44,209 nucleotides of DNA. Source: Akkermansia sp. Lineage in GTDB: Bacteria; Verrucomicrobiota; Verrucomicrobiia; Verrucomicrobiales; Akkermansiaceae. Position 1 is the first letter of the stretch. Each line of letters starts with the position of its first letter. The notes under the pieces were generated by a model. It saw nothing but the letters and a program-made list of their open reading frames with translations. It made no database searches and was not told where the DNA came from. Of the stretch, positions 24,617 through 32,637 are shown piece by piece. The stretch covers positions 1-44,209 of the forward strand of contig JAFYUT010000053.1 of assembly GCA_017549485.1 (NCBI GenBank), given 5' to 3'. The position numbers and the translations under genes are program-made.

Positions 24617-25456
24617 TCAAGCCAAGGGTAAATCGGGAATGCGGGCGCGGGTTGCAAGGTCATGCCATTCGACAAGCTCACCGGAAATCGAACGTCCGAA
24701 GCACTCTACCAGACGGCAGACAGCCTTTCCCTCACAGGCTTGCTCGTAGGCGGACACCCAATCAATTATTTCATCAGAATCATAAGAATCAGAACTATCG
24801 GGACACGGGAAACCGCGCATCCCGACACGATACGGTTTGGGGCTTAACCGAGCCCGCCAGCACCCTTGGCGCTCGCACAGCGAAGCATAAAGAGGGTCGG
24901 CATGCAAGGCCTTAAAGAGTTGCTTCATTCTGTCAGAATCAGGACTAATCCCCTGCGCACGCAACATGACGCGCCACCCGCGATGTGTGCGATATAATCT
25001 TGCACCCAAACTTTCATCTTCGCGGCACAAGCAACGCAGCCGCTCTATCAACAGCATTTCAGCATCCGTTTTCTTACCGAAAAAGCTCAAAAGTTTCTGA
25101 GTGAAGCTGAGGGGAAATTTATCCACATCAACAAAACAAAGAGAAGAGCTGTTCAACACACTAACGCCATAGCGATTTCGAGTTATCAACTCCCCTTCAC
25201 CGAGCACATGCAACACCGGTTCCAGCATTAACGTGTTGTATTCATCCTGTTGCAATTCATCTAACGTTCGTAATTCGGAACGGTATACCTCAACATTCGG
25301 GGCTTGTTCTGTTGCAAAAGACTTTCGCAATTGACGGCGAGTCTCCAAGCGAGACCTCGCTTCTTCCATGGAATTGTACGAAATACCACGCAACTTCCAC
25401 ATGGTTCCATCGCAGCCACGGCACTTCTCTCTTATCCAAAACGGGGGAATCTTCAT
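24617..25456 (-). CDS. Uncharacterised protein with DxD motif (possible primase-like fold)
   Basis: 279 residues, soluble, no signal peptide. Residues 1-20 include KCRGCDGTMWKLRG, a small Cys pair. A charged helix follows (MEEARSRLETRRQLRK). The core has LCFVDVDKFPL (D109-x-D111 approximately), then ARLYRTHRGWRVMLRAQG (about 150-167), then ASLCERQGCWRARLSPKP (about 190-207). The order DxD, then a Gly/Arg/His-like segment, recalls the archaeo-eukaryotic primase fold, but this is a weak analogy and I do not recognise the family with certainty. The start is ATG 25456: GGAG lies 11 nt upstream and a promoter ends 18 nt upstream; further upstream methionines fall inside or before that promoter. 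Confidence 0.65.
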   Translation of the reverse strand: MKIPPFWIREKCRGCDGTMWKLRGISYNSMEEARSRLETRRQLRKSFATEQAPNVEVYRSELRTLDELQQDEYNTLMLEPVLHVLGEGELITRNRYGVSVLNSSSLCFVDVDKFPLSFTQKLLSFFGKKTDAEMLLIERLRCLCREDESLGARLYRTHRGWRVMLRAQGISPDSDRMKQLFKALHADPLYASLCERQGCWRARLSPKPYRVGMRGFPCPDSSDSYDSDEIIDWVSAYEQACEGKAVCRLVECFGRSISGELVEWHDLATRARIPDLPLA

Positions 25457-25474
25457 CACTACAGCTTCTCCTTT

Positions 25475-25503
25475 TTTATACCATGGGATACGCGTCAAGT
25501 CAA
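25475..25503 (-). promoter_or_regulatory. Promoter of the DxD protein gene
   Basis: Minus strand TTGACT (25498-25503), 17 nt spacer, TATAAA (25475-25480). A GGAG ribosome-binding site (25468-25471) lies between it and ATG 25456. Confidence 0.65.
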
Positions 25504-25536
25504 TCATAATCAGATTACAAAAGTCATTGAATATAC

Positions 25537-25565
25537 TTGACATTGAGAAAAAACACATTTATAAA
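25537..25565 (+). promoter_or_regulatory. Promoter of lipoprotein gene (leaderless geometry)
   Basis: Consensus TTGACA (25537-25542), 17 nt spacer, TATAAA (25560-25565), 7 nt to ATG 25573. It is divergent from the DxD protein promoter. Confidence 0.75.
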
Positions 25566-25572
25566 GAAAGCA

Positions 25573-26301
25573 ATGAAATACCTTTTCATCATTCTTGCGC
25601 TATTGCTCAACAGCTGTATTATTACCACCAATTTGGGTGGTTTTGTGGATGACCTCTGTGTTGAGAGAGCATACCGTATCAGCACCGGAGCTGATAAATC
25701 GGCTCAAGACCTCAACTGGGAAACGGCTTCGCCCGATGATTTCACCATCTACAAACTGGACGGCAAGTACTACATGGAACTGTACTATGCCTTGGCTCAA
25801 AAAGAAACAGCTCTGCTACGGGGTGAAAATGTGTGGGGTAACAAAGGAACATACATACGCTTATGGAAGGCTGATAAAGAGCGTATCAATAATCTCACCC
25901 CCCGGGCATACATGGTTCAGTTAAATGAGGAGCTGGTGTACGAATGCCTGCAAATAAAGCTCACTGAGTCTGATACATCTGAAACCGGCATCATTCCCAA
26001 AGACGAGTTTGATTTCAGCAGAGCCACCCGCTGTACACCCAAACTGACAAGGGATACTTATCATAAGAATTATCACGAAACAGCCCACTACCTGCCCGCA
26101 ATACCGGAGCAAAACGGCACCGTTCATTACATGCTGCAACCTATCGCTTGGCCACTGAAAGTGATGGATGCCCTCCCCATCTGCCTTTACAAACTGAGTT
26201 TTTGGTTAATAACAAGACCTTTCGCTATCAAAGAACAACTTCAATCAGACCGCCCGCAAAACTACCCCAAAATCGGAACCGGCAGCGCGAGAATTCCGTA
26301 A
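25573..26301 (+). CDS. Putative lipoprotein, relative of the one at 5443-6117
   Basis: 242 residues starting MKYLFIILALLLNSC, a short lipoprotein signal with lipobox Cys at about residue 15. The mature part has FTIYKLDGKYYMELYYAL and YKLSFWLITRPF near the end, preceded by a hydrophobic stretch with IAWPLKVMDALP. Leader, aromatic Gly-Lys motif and hydrophobic WP-containing end resemble the lipoprotein after the ankyrin gene, suggesting a paralogous family; an alignment is needed to confirm. The start follows from the promoter, whose -10 ends 7 nt upstream, and from the signal peptide. Function is unknown. It stands alone. Confidence 0.75.
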   Translation: MKYLFIILALLLNSCIITTNLGGFVDDLCVERAYRISTGADKSAQDLNWETASPDDFTIYKLDGKYYMELYYALAQKETALLRGENVWGNKGTYIRLWKADKERINNLTPRAYMVQLNEELVYECLQIKLTESDTSETGIIPKDEFDFSRATRCTPKLTRDTYHKNYHETAHYLPAIPEQNGTVHYMLQPIAWPLKVMDALPICLYKLSFWLITRPFAIKEQLQSDRPQNYPKIGTGSARIP

Positions 26302-26338
26302 AAGAATGCATCAAGACTCTAAAAACAAAAAATCGCGC

Positions 26339-26366
26339 TTGCTATTCATGCAGAAATGCGTATAAT
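26339..26366 (+). promoter_or_regulatory. asd promoter
   Basis: TTGCTA (26339-26344), 16 nt spacer, consensus TATAAT (26361-26366), then a GC-rich stretch. Leader of about 58 nt with a small TCAGC/GCTGA hairpin. Confidence 0.65.
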
Positions 26367-26430
26367 ATCGCCCGCGCGTCAGCCGCGTGAGCTGATGCCG
26401 ACAGAACCAAACGATACATAATATCAGACA

Positions 26431-27444
26431 ATGAACAAGAATCCCCGAGTAGCTATTGTGGGCGCCACCGGTGCGGTGGGTGTCGAGCTTCTTTCCTGCC
26501 TTGAGAGCCGTAACTTTCCGCTCTCTTCTTTGAAACTTCTTGCTTCTAAACGTTCTGCCGGTAAACAGGTAGCGTTTCGAGGTGAGATGCTCACCGTAGA
26601 GGAGCTGACTGAAAATTCTTTCGGCGATGTTGATTTGGCACTGTTCGCCGCCGGGGGCGACATCTCCCGCAAGTTCGCCCCCATTGCCGGCGAGGCCGGT
26701 TGCGTGGTGGTTGATAACTCCTCCGCTTTCCGTCAGGATGCCGATGTACCCTTGGTCGTGCCGGAGATTAACCCCGATGCCGCATTTGATCACCCGCGCA
26801 ACATCATTGCCAACCCCAACTGCACCACCATCATTACCCTGATGGCGCTGTATCCGTTGCACCTCAAGTTCGGTCTTAAGACAATCATTGCCAGCAGCTA
26901 TCAGGCTGTCAGCGGCAGTGGACAGCACGGCATTACCGAGTTGGAGAATCAAGTACAAGCCATTTGCAATGGCCACCCCGTAGAGATTTCTACCTATCCC
27001 CGACAGATTGCGTTCAACGTGCTGCCTCAGATTGACAAGTTTGATGCCAACGGCTACACAAAAGAAGAGCTCAAGATGCTCAACGAGGGGCGCAAAATTA
27101 TGAATCTGCCGGAGCTGAATGTGACCTGCACTTGCGTGCGTGTGCCGGTTTACCGCAGCCACTCCATCTCATGTGTTGCTCAGTTTGAGCAGCCTGTAGA
27201 TGTAGAAGCAGCCCGCGCCTGCTATGATGGTAAGCCCGGTGTTGCCCTGATGGACGACATTGCCAACAACGTATGGCCCACCCCGCTGGATTCCACCAAC
27301 GGTGACACCTGCTATGTAGGACGCATCCGCAAGGACATCGCCGTAGACAATGCTCTTAACCTCTGGGTTGTAGGCGATCAAGTGCGCAAGGGTGCAGCCC
27401 TTAATGCCGTACAAATTGCCGAGTTGCTCGTCAGCCGCGCATAA
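26431..27444 (+). CDS. asd: Aspartate-semialdehyde dehydrogenase
   Basis: 337 residues, cytosolic. It reduces aspartyl phosphate to aspartate semialdehyde with NADPH, feeding diaminopimelate (peptidoglycan), lysine, threonine and methionine synthesis. Visible motifs: NADP-binding VAIVGATGAVGVELL at the N-terminus, the catalytic Cys in IIANPNCTTIITLMAL (about residue 131), the conserved SYQAVSGSGQHG, RQIAFNVLPQID and catalytic His in VPVYRSHS (about residue 243). The length is normal for the family. It is followed after 21 bases by a polyprenyl synthase gene on the same strand, probably in the same transcript. Confidence 0.95.
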   Translation: MNKNPRVAIVGATGAVGVELLSCLESRNFPLSSLKLLASKRSAGKQVAFRGEMLTVEELTENSFGDVDLALFAAGGDISRKFAPIAGEAGCVVVDNSSAFRQDADVPLVVPEINPDAAFDHPRNIIANPNCTTIITLMALYPLHLKFGLKTIIASSYQAVSGSGQHGITELENQVQAICNGHPVEISTYPRQIAFNVLPQIDKFDANGYTKEELKMLNEGRKIMNLPELNVTCTCVRVPVYRSHSISCVAQFEQPVDVEAARACYDGKPGVALMDDIANNVWPTPLDSTNGDTCYVGRIRKDIAVDNALNLWVVGDQVRKGAALNAVQIAELLVSRA

Positions 27445-27465
27445 ATATAGCAAGCTTTCAAAACC

Positions 27466-28350
27466 ATGGATATCAAGGCTCTCATCAAAGAATCTGCGGC
27501 TCTGGTAGAGGCTCGACTCAATGAGCTCTTACCCACGGAGGACACAGCGCCCACCACCTTGCATAAAGCAATGCGTTACAGCATTTTTGCGGGTGGCAAG
27601 CGTATTCGCCCCCTGCTCTGTCTTGAAGCTGCCCGTGCCTGCTGCGGAGATGTCACTCCCGCGCTCAACGCAGCCTGTGCATTGGAGGCCCTGCACACCT
27701 ATACGCTGATTCATGATGACCTGCCCAGCATGGATAATGATGACCTGCGCCGTGGGCGCCCGACCAACCACAAGGTCTACGGAGAAGGCGTAGCCATATT
27801 GGCCGGTGATGCTCTACTGACAGAAGCATTTGCCATGTTGACCAGCGTACCGGCCAACGAGCGTTACAATGTGCGCGATTACGTTGCCGAGCTGGCATAC
27901 CGCACCGGCAGCCTCACATTGGTAGGCGGACAAGTTCTGGACCTTGAAGGCGAGGGCCGACAACTCAGCGTTGACGAGTTGCGCGCCATTCACATGGGAA
28001 AAACCTCATCTCTTATCATAGCCTCCGTGCGATTGGGAGCCATGGCTGCCGGGGCCACACCTGAGCAGCTGGAGGCACTTACCGTGTACGGGCGCGACCT
28101 CGGTCTGGCATTCCAGATTATTGATGATATTTTGGATGTTACATCAACCCCCGAGGTGCTGGGCAAGAGCATCGGTAAGGATCAAAAGGTGCAAAAGGCA
28201 ACCTACCCCGCTTTGGTCGGCATGGAGAAAGCCCGAGCAGAAGCTCGCGAGCTGACAGCATCAGCACAAGCGGCGCTCAGCGTATTCTCCGACAAGCGCC
28301 GTGAAGCATTGCTTGCCATCAATGATTACCTGCTCAAGAGAGATTATTAA
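27466..28350 (+). CDS. Short-chain polyprenyl diphosphate synthase (farnesyl/geranylgeranyl type)
   Basis: 294 residues, cytosolic. It condenses isopentenyl diphosphate with allylic diphosphates to form a C15-C20 product feeding undecaprenol, quinones or similar. Both aspartate-rich motifs are present: first motif DDLPSMDNDDLRRGRPTNHK (about residues 84-103) and second motif DDILDVT (about residue 222). FAGGKRIRPLLCLEAAR, GDALLTEAFAML and KTSSLI are also conserved. The CxxSMDN-type layout resembles IspA-like enzymes, but the chain length is not certain from sequence. It is likely co-transcribed with asd and ends at a terminator. Confidence 0.92.
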   Translation: MDIKALIKESAALVEARLNELLPTEDTAPTTLHKAMRYSIFAGGKRIRPLLCLEAARACCGDVTPALNAACALEALHTYTLIHDDLPSMDNDDLRRGRPTNHKVYGEGVAILAGDALLTEAFAMLTSVPANERYNVRDYVAELAYRTGSLTLVGGQVLDLEGEGRQLSVDELRAIHMGKTSSLIIASVRLGAMAAGATPEQLEALTVYGRDLGLAFQIIDDILDVTSTPEVLGKSIGKDQKVQKATYPALVGMEKARAEARELTASAQAALSVFSDKRREALLAINDYLLKRDY

Positions 28351-28370
28351 TACCCACCCTTTCCCTTAAC

Positions 28371-28408
28371 AGAGCCTCTTTCGTTACCGCGAAGGAGGCT
28401 CGCTTTTC
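28371..28408 (+). terminator. Terminator after polyprenyl synthase gene
   Basis: GAGCCTC / GAGGCTC outer stem with imperfect inner pairing (TTCG / CGCGAA), followed by GCTTTTCTT. Confidence 0.75.
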
Positions 28409-28432
28409 TTATCAACAAACTCTACTACTCTC

Positions 28433-29428
28433 ATGAATCCGGACTTATCCTTTACTCTTCGGCCTGAGGAGAAGGTAATTTTTGCCACCAAGAGCACAGC
28501 TAAGTTTTTGTTCAGAAAACTTCTTCATATCCTGCTCGGTTTAATTCTTATGGCAGTCGGCATCCTTATGCTGACAGATAGAGAGCAGTTATGGTGGGGT
28601 GCATTATTTCTATTCGGGGGCTTAGCGCTTCTGTATTTAGTAGGGCTGGATATCAAGCGCACACGTAACACCTATTACCAACTGACTACTCAACGAGCCA
28701 TGGTTATTGAGCTGTTCGGAGGCAAGAGCAAACCCACCGTCTTTTCATTTCCTCTGGATGCTTATTTAATTCAACATGTAAAACACCACCGCAACAGAAC
28801 AACAGACTACCTTTTTGCTCAAGACAATCTTTCTCTCGCATCCCGTGGCGCCATCGGTTTTTACAATCTATCTCCCGATATCTTTACGAACGAACAATGG
28901 AGTGAACTAGGGCTGCAACTTCCCGCAAAAAACACTCCTATCAAAAAATTGCCGGCCATCAAGCGCCCCGCAACTTGGCGTCATGTCGTTGGATGCTTAA
29001 TAGGCAGTGTTCTCTTAGGTGGGGTGACCTATGATATGCTATATGATGCAGGCGCAGACTTACACCTGTTCGGTCAAGAGAAAGAAGCCATCGTCATCGC
29101 CCATGAAGAAGATACTGAGCGCCGAGGCAAACGCCGAGAAGTGGCCATCTATTACCCCGTAGTTATATACGAACACGCAGGTTCACTCATTAAAACTACT
29201 GCTTTAGCTGGTTATAGAACACCGGTAGACACTGGAGACACTATCACTATCCTTGCCGACCCGCACGATGAATCTCGCGTTATTCCTGCTGAAGATACGG
29301 ATGAATCCGTCTTCTCCCCGGTTGTTTTCGCCCTTTGCACCATAGGCTGCTTCTTATGCTTTGTAGGGGCCGGCATCCGCATCTATCGTAACAGGGAACA
29401 ACCATACCACGAAATATCCTTTTCATGA
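28433..29428 (+). CDS. Membrane protein with DUF3592-like domain
   Basis: 331 residues. Two N-terminal membrane helices (about residues 28-47 and 53-70), then a soluble section with RTRNTYYQLTTQRAMVIELF, which looks like a small PH-like module. A third helix (about 183-205), an extracytoplasmic section (about 210-285) and a last helix (about 290-315) follow. The section AIYYPVVIYEHAGSLIKTT plus GDTITILADPHDESRVI is typical of DUF3592. Function unknown. Its end overlaps the next small gene by 4 bases (ATGA). No clear promoter is visible after the terminator just upstream. Confidence 0.75.
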   Translation: MNPDLSFTLRPEEKVIFATKSTAKFLFRKLLHILLGLILMAVGILMLTDREQLWWGALFLFGGLALLYLVGLDIKRTRNTYYQLTTQRAMVIELFGGKSKPTVFSFPLDAYLIQHVKHHRNRTTDYLFAQDNLSLASRGAIGFYNLSPDIFTNEQWSELGLQLPAKNTPIKKLPAIKRPATWRHVVGCLIGSVLLGGVTYDMLYDAGADLHLFGQEKEAIVIAHEEDTERRGKRREVAIYYPVVIYEHAGSLIKTTALAGYRTPVDTGDTITILADPHDESRVIPAEDTDESVFSPVVFALCTIGCFLCFVGAGIRIYRNREQPYHEISFS

Positions 29429-29673
29429 ATACGCATACCCTGATAGATGAAATTGTGAAGCTCATCTTCGATATATTATTAAATCCGGTACATGCAAACC
29501 CATACGAACCGACATTGATTAGATGGATACCTCTGCTTCTTGCTTTACTTACAATAGGTTCTGTCTTTCTTTGCTTACACATACAGGATGTGAGCAACTT
29601 TATATGGCTATTACCCGCCACCTTATTTTTAATGATGATAGCGGCAATTATCCATCGACTGAGCAAATTATAG
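29425..29673 (+). CDS. Small membrane protein (82 residues)
   Basis: Two predicted membrane helices (about residues 32-51 and 58-77, IRWIPLLLALLTIGSVFLCL and WLLPATLFLMMIAAII) after an amphipathic N-terminus. Its ATG lies in the ATGA overlap with the DUF3592-like gene, which supports translation by coupling. No family recognised; it probably works with its upstream neighbour. Confidence 0.65.
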   Translation: MNTHTLIDEIVKLIFDILLNPVHANPYEPTLIRWIPLLLALLTIGSVFLCLHIQDVSNFIWLLPATLFLMMIAAIIHRLSKL

Positions 29674-29709
29674 ACCGTCGTTCAGTAAGACAGAAATAGT
29701 AATTTATCC

Positions 29710-29738
29710 TTGTCCGAAGTAGAGAAATGTGCTACCAT
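29710..29738 (+). promoter_or_regulatory. Helicase gene promoter
   Basis: TTGTCC (29710-29715), 17 nt spacer, TACCAT (29733-29738), then ACCGCGCCC. The leader to ATG 29776 is about 31 nt. Confidence 0.5.
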
Positions 29739-29775
29739 ACCGCGCCCTCCATCAGGATGCGGAGAGCGAAGAATT

Positions 29776-31776
29776 ATGGCAGAGAAATTCGACATTAACA
29801 GCTTAAACGCTGCCCAAAAACAAGCAGTGCAAACGCTTAACGGCCCGGTGCTGATTCTGGCAGGAGCCGGCACTGGCAAAACGCGTACCGTTACATGCCG
29901 TATTGCCAATATGATAGAACAAGGTGTTAACCCTGCCGGAATCCTCGCTCTTACGTTCACCAACAAAGCGGCCAATGAAATGGCAGACCGCGTTGCCGGA
30001 TTGGTAGACCGCAAAGCAGCACGCAAAATGACGGTATGTACGTTCCATTCTCTTTGCGTGCGCATTCTTCGCCAAGATATCGGGCGCTTGGGTTATAAAG
30101 AAAACTTCTCCATCTACACCGGTAGCGATCAAAGCGGCTTACTCAAACGCCTTATTATGGAATACGGCGCCCGCAGAGAAAAGCTTGAACCGGCGCAAGT
30201 CATAGCAGAGTACTCCCGTGTTCGCAATTTGGGGTTGGATTACAAAGCTATCGAAGATACGCTCATCTCAGCGGTTGCCGGAGCATATCAGCGAGAGCTG
30301 AAAGCTCAAAATGCAGTAGATTTTGATGATTTGTTGATTCTGACTGAAAGGCTCCTGCGTTGCTACCCGGATGTGCATGACAAATGGAACCGCCGTTTCA
30401 CCTTTATTACGGTGGATGAATTCCAGGATACCAATTCACTGCAAATGAGTCTCCTGCGCCAATTGGTAGGCCCGGAACACAATGTGTGCGTAGTGGGTGA
30501 CGACGACCAATCCATTTACGGTTGGCGAGGTGCCCAAATCTCCAACATTCTCGACTTCGAAAGCTTCTTCCCCAATCCCACCGTTATCAAGTTGGAGGAA
30601 AATTATCGCTGCACCAAGCAAGTACTTGATTGTGCCAACATTCTCATTCGCAACAATGCCGGCAGAAGAGAGAAAACACTGCGTACCAATAAAGAGGGGC
30701 AATACCCGGTGCGGCTTCTCGCCATGCCCGGCCCGGAAGACGAGGCCGAATTCATTGCCGATGAGATTGAACAAATTCGCATGCGAGACAAACTACCGTG
30801 GGAGGCATTTGCCGTACTGTTCCGAGCTAACGCACAAAGCAGAGCCTTGGAAATGGCGTTGCGTGAGCATCATATTCCCTATCGCATGGTGGGCACCAAG
30901 AGCTTCTTCGACCGCCGAGAGGTAAAAGACCTCATCAGCTACCTACAACTCATGGATAACCCCGATGCCGACTTGCATTTGCTGCGCGTGCTGAATACAC
31001 CACCGCGAGGTATCAGCGCTAACACGGCATCCTTCGCTATAGACTGGAGCCGCGACAACAAAAAGAGCGTATGGGCCACCTTGCTTGACCTCTCTTTCCT
31101 TGCCGAATGCTCCACGCGTTCCCAAAACAGCATCAACGCTTTCACGGAACTCATCACGCGCTACGGTACGGAGTTTGCAGAAAGTGAGCGCTCTTTTGAA
31201 GAAATCATGAGCGATTTCCTCAAAGAAACGGAATACGAAGAATACATCTCTCGTAATTGCAAAACAGAAGAAGAGAAAAATCGCCGTCAATCTGCAATAG
31301 ACGACATCAAGACCGCGCTGCGTCAGTTCTGGTTACCCGGAGCCAAACTCACTGATTTTCTGTCTAAAATCAACCTCGACAATGACCGAGACGATGATGA
31401 TATTGAGTCAAAAAGCGGCGTGTGCCTTATTACCATGCACGCAGCCAAAGGTTTGGAGTTTCCTCAGGTTTACATTGTGGGCGTAGAAGACGGTTTATTA
31501 CCGCACAACCGCTCAGTAGATGAAGGGAATCTGGATGAAGAGCGCCGATTATTCTACGTAGGCATCACCCGTGCGAGAGAGCGCCTGACCATGACCTACT
31601 GTGCCAAACGCACCCGTTACGGCGCGGAAGAACGCTGCAAGCCATCATGTTTCATCATGGAGATTCCGAATCGGCTCTACGAGTTCGTAGACTACGATGA
31701 GCTCATGAAAACTCCCATGAGCGAAGAGGATTGCGCCGAGGCCATCTCCTCCTTCCGTTCTCTGCTGGACGATTAA
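29776..31776 (+). CDS. UvrD/Rep-family superfamily 1 DNA helicase
   Basis: 666 residues, cytosolic, an ATP-driven 3'-5' DNA translocase for repair or replication restart. All SF1A motifs are visible: motif I LAGAGTGKT (about residue 29), Ia LTFTNKAANEM, II VDEFQDTNSLQ (about 213), III GDDDQSIYGWRGA (about 241), IV KLEENYRC, V TMHAAKGLEFPQVYIVGVED and VI LFYVGITRARERL (about 592). The length and missing long C-terminal extension are closer to Rep than to UvrD/PcrA; assignment between them is open. I start at ATG 29776 because the 22 codons upstream overlap the promoter. Its TAA stop shares bases with the convergent dipeptidase gene. Confidence 0.93.
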   Translation: MAEKFDINSLNAAQKQAVQTLNGPVLILAGAGTGKTRTVTCRIANMIEQGVNPAGILALTFTNKAANEMADRVAGLVDRKAARKMTVCTFHSLCVRILRQDIGRLGYKENFSIYTGSDQSGLLKRLIMEYGARREKLEPAQVIAEYSRVRNLGLDYKAIEDTLISAVAGAYQRELKAQNAVDFDDLLILTERLLRCYPDVHDKWNRRFTFITVDEFQDTNSLQMSLLRQLVGPEHNVCVVGDDDQSIYGWRGAQISNILDFESFFPNPTVIKLEENYRCTKQVLDCANILIRNNAGRREKTLRTNKEGQYPVRLLAMPGPEDEAEFIADEIEQIRMRDKLPWEAFAVLFRANAQSRALEMALREHHIPYRMVGTKSFFDRREVKDLISYLQLMDNPDADLHLLRVLNTPPRGISANTASFAIDWSRDNKKSVWATLLDLSFLAECSTRSQNSINAFTELITRYGTEFAESERSFEEIMSDFLKETEYEEYISRNCKTEEEKNRRQSAIDDIKTALRQFWLPGAKLTDFLSKINLDNDRDDDDIESKSGVCLITMHAAKGLEFPQVYIVGVEDGLLPHNRSVDEGNLDEERRLFYVGITRARERLTMTYCAKRTRYGAEERCKPSCFIMEIPNRLYEFVDYDELMKTPMSEEDCAEAISSFRSLLDD

Positions 31777-32516
31777 GGATTGGCAACATCCCGCTGCTGC
31801 ATATTGTCATTGAGGGGGAAATCGTAATTACGGCAAACACCTCTCTCACTAAGAAAATAATGCCACCATTCTTTGCTGTAGTTGCGCAGACCGACTGACT
31901 CCATGGCAGCTTTGAGTTTCAAGCGGTTAGCTCGTTGTTTGGCAGTAATGAGCGGAGAATTGGTGGCAGATACGATATCCAACAAATCATGGCGCCCCCC
32001 CATATCCAATTCTTTGCCGGTTTTGAGGTCAACAAGCGTTAAATCCACCGCTACACCCCAGCTGTGCTCAGACATCAACCCGATGTAACGATTCTCATAA
32101 ATCTCTTTTTTGGTGATATTGGGATAAAACTCAGATTTAGTGCGGTCATCGCTCGTTTCCGACCAAGCGTAAAAATCCTTCATCGCACGCGCAGGGCGGT
32201 AGGCATCCCAAACCAAAAGGCCCAATCCTTCCTTGGCAAGATTCTCAGAAGCCTGCTTCATAGCCAAAGCCGTATCCTTGCGCAAGACCGCACGGTGCCC
32301 CTCTGTATAACCGGCTATGGGACGCCCCACAAAATTATCATTCCCGCAGTACTTCAAATCTACTCGTACCAAGGGAGCAACTTCATCCAAATAGCACATT
32401 TCCCCCGGCATGTACACAACCGGCACAGGCGCGGCTGCATGTACAGACGGGGCATGATGCCGGCATTGTCCCAACACCAACACACCACAAAGCACAAAAA
32501 TCGGATAAAACTTCAT
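31773..32516 (-). CDS. D-alanyl-D-alanine dipeptidase (VanX/DdpX family), lipoprotein-like
   Basis: 247 residues. MKFYPIFVLCGVLVLGQC is a lipoprotein-type signal with Cys at about residue 18, so the enzyme is probably attached on the periplasmic side. VanX-type zinc peptidase motifs are all there: VWDAYRP (conserved Arg), SEHSWGVAVDLTLVD (zinc His and Asp, about residues 149-163) and KEWWHYF (catalytic Glu and zinc His, about 215). The family hydrolyses D-Ala-D-Ala. A periplasmic copy fits peptidoglycan turnover more than vancomycin resistance, and no vanHA genes are nearby. ATG 32516 is supported by a promoter whose -10 ends 7 nt upstream. Confidence 0.9.
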   Translation of the reverse strand: MKFYPIFVLCGVLVLGQCRHHAPSVHAAAPVPVVYMPGEMCYLDEVAPLVRVDLKYCGNDNFVGRPIAGYTEGHRAVLRKDTALAMKQASENLAKEGLGLLVWDAYRPARAMKDFYAWSETSDDRTKSEFYPNITKKEIYENRYIGLMSEHSWGVAVDLTLVDLKTGKELDMGGRHDLLDIVSATNSPLITAKQRANRLKLKAAMESVGLRNYSKEWWHYFLSERGVCRNYDFPLNDNMQQRDVANP

Positions 32517-32523
32517 GAACAAG

Positions 32524-32552
32524 AGTATAACACACAGTAAAATATGACTCAA
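32524..32552 (-). promoter_or_regulatory. Dipeptidase gene promoter (leaderless geometry)
   Basis: Minus strand TTGAGT (32547-32552), 17 nt spacer, TATACT (32524-32529), 7 nt to ATG 32516. Confidence 0.7.
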
Positions 32553-32589
32553 GCCGAATAATATTTCAATATGTTTCGAGGTTTCGACT

Positions 32590-32617
32590 TTGCAATGCCT
32601 TATTCATCATGTATACT
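32590..32617 (+). promoter_or_regulatory. Serpin gene promoter
   Basis: TTGCAA (32590-32595), 16 nt spacer, TATACT (32612-32617). The leader to ATG 32638 is about 14 nt. Confidence 0.55.
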
Positions 32618-32637
32618 GAAATCACACCGTATTCACC

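Noticed and set aside
22602..25456. Prophage or IS element around the AT-rich region
   Set aside because: No transposase, integrase, terminal repeats or phage structural genes are visible.
31773..32516. Vancomycin-resistance cluster
   Set aside because: Only a VanX-like enzyme with a secretion signal is present; no vanH, vanA or regulator genes are nearby.
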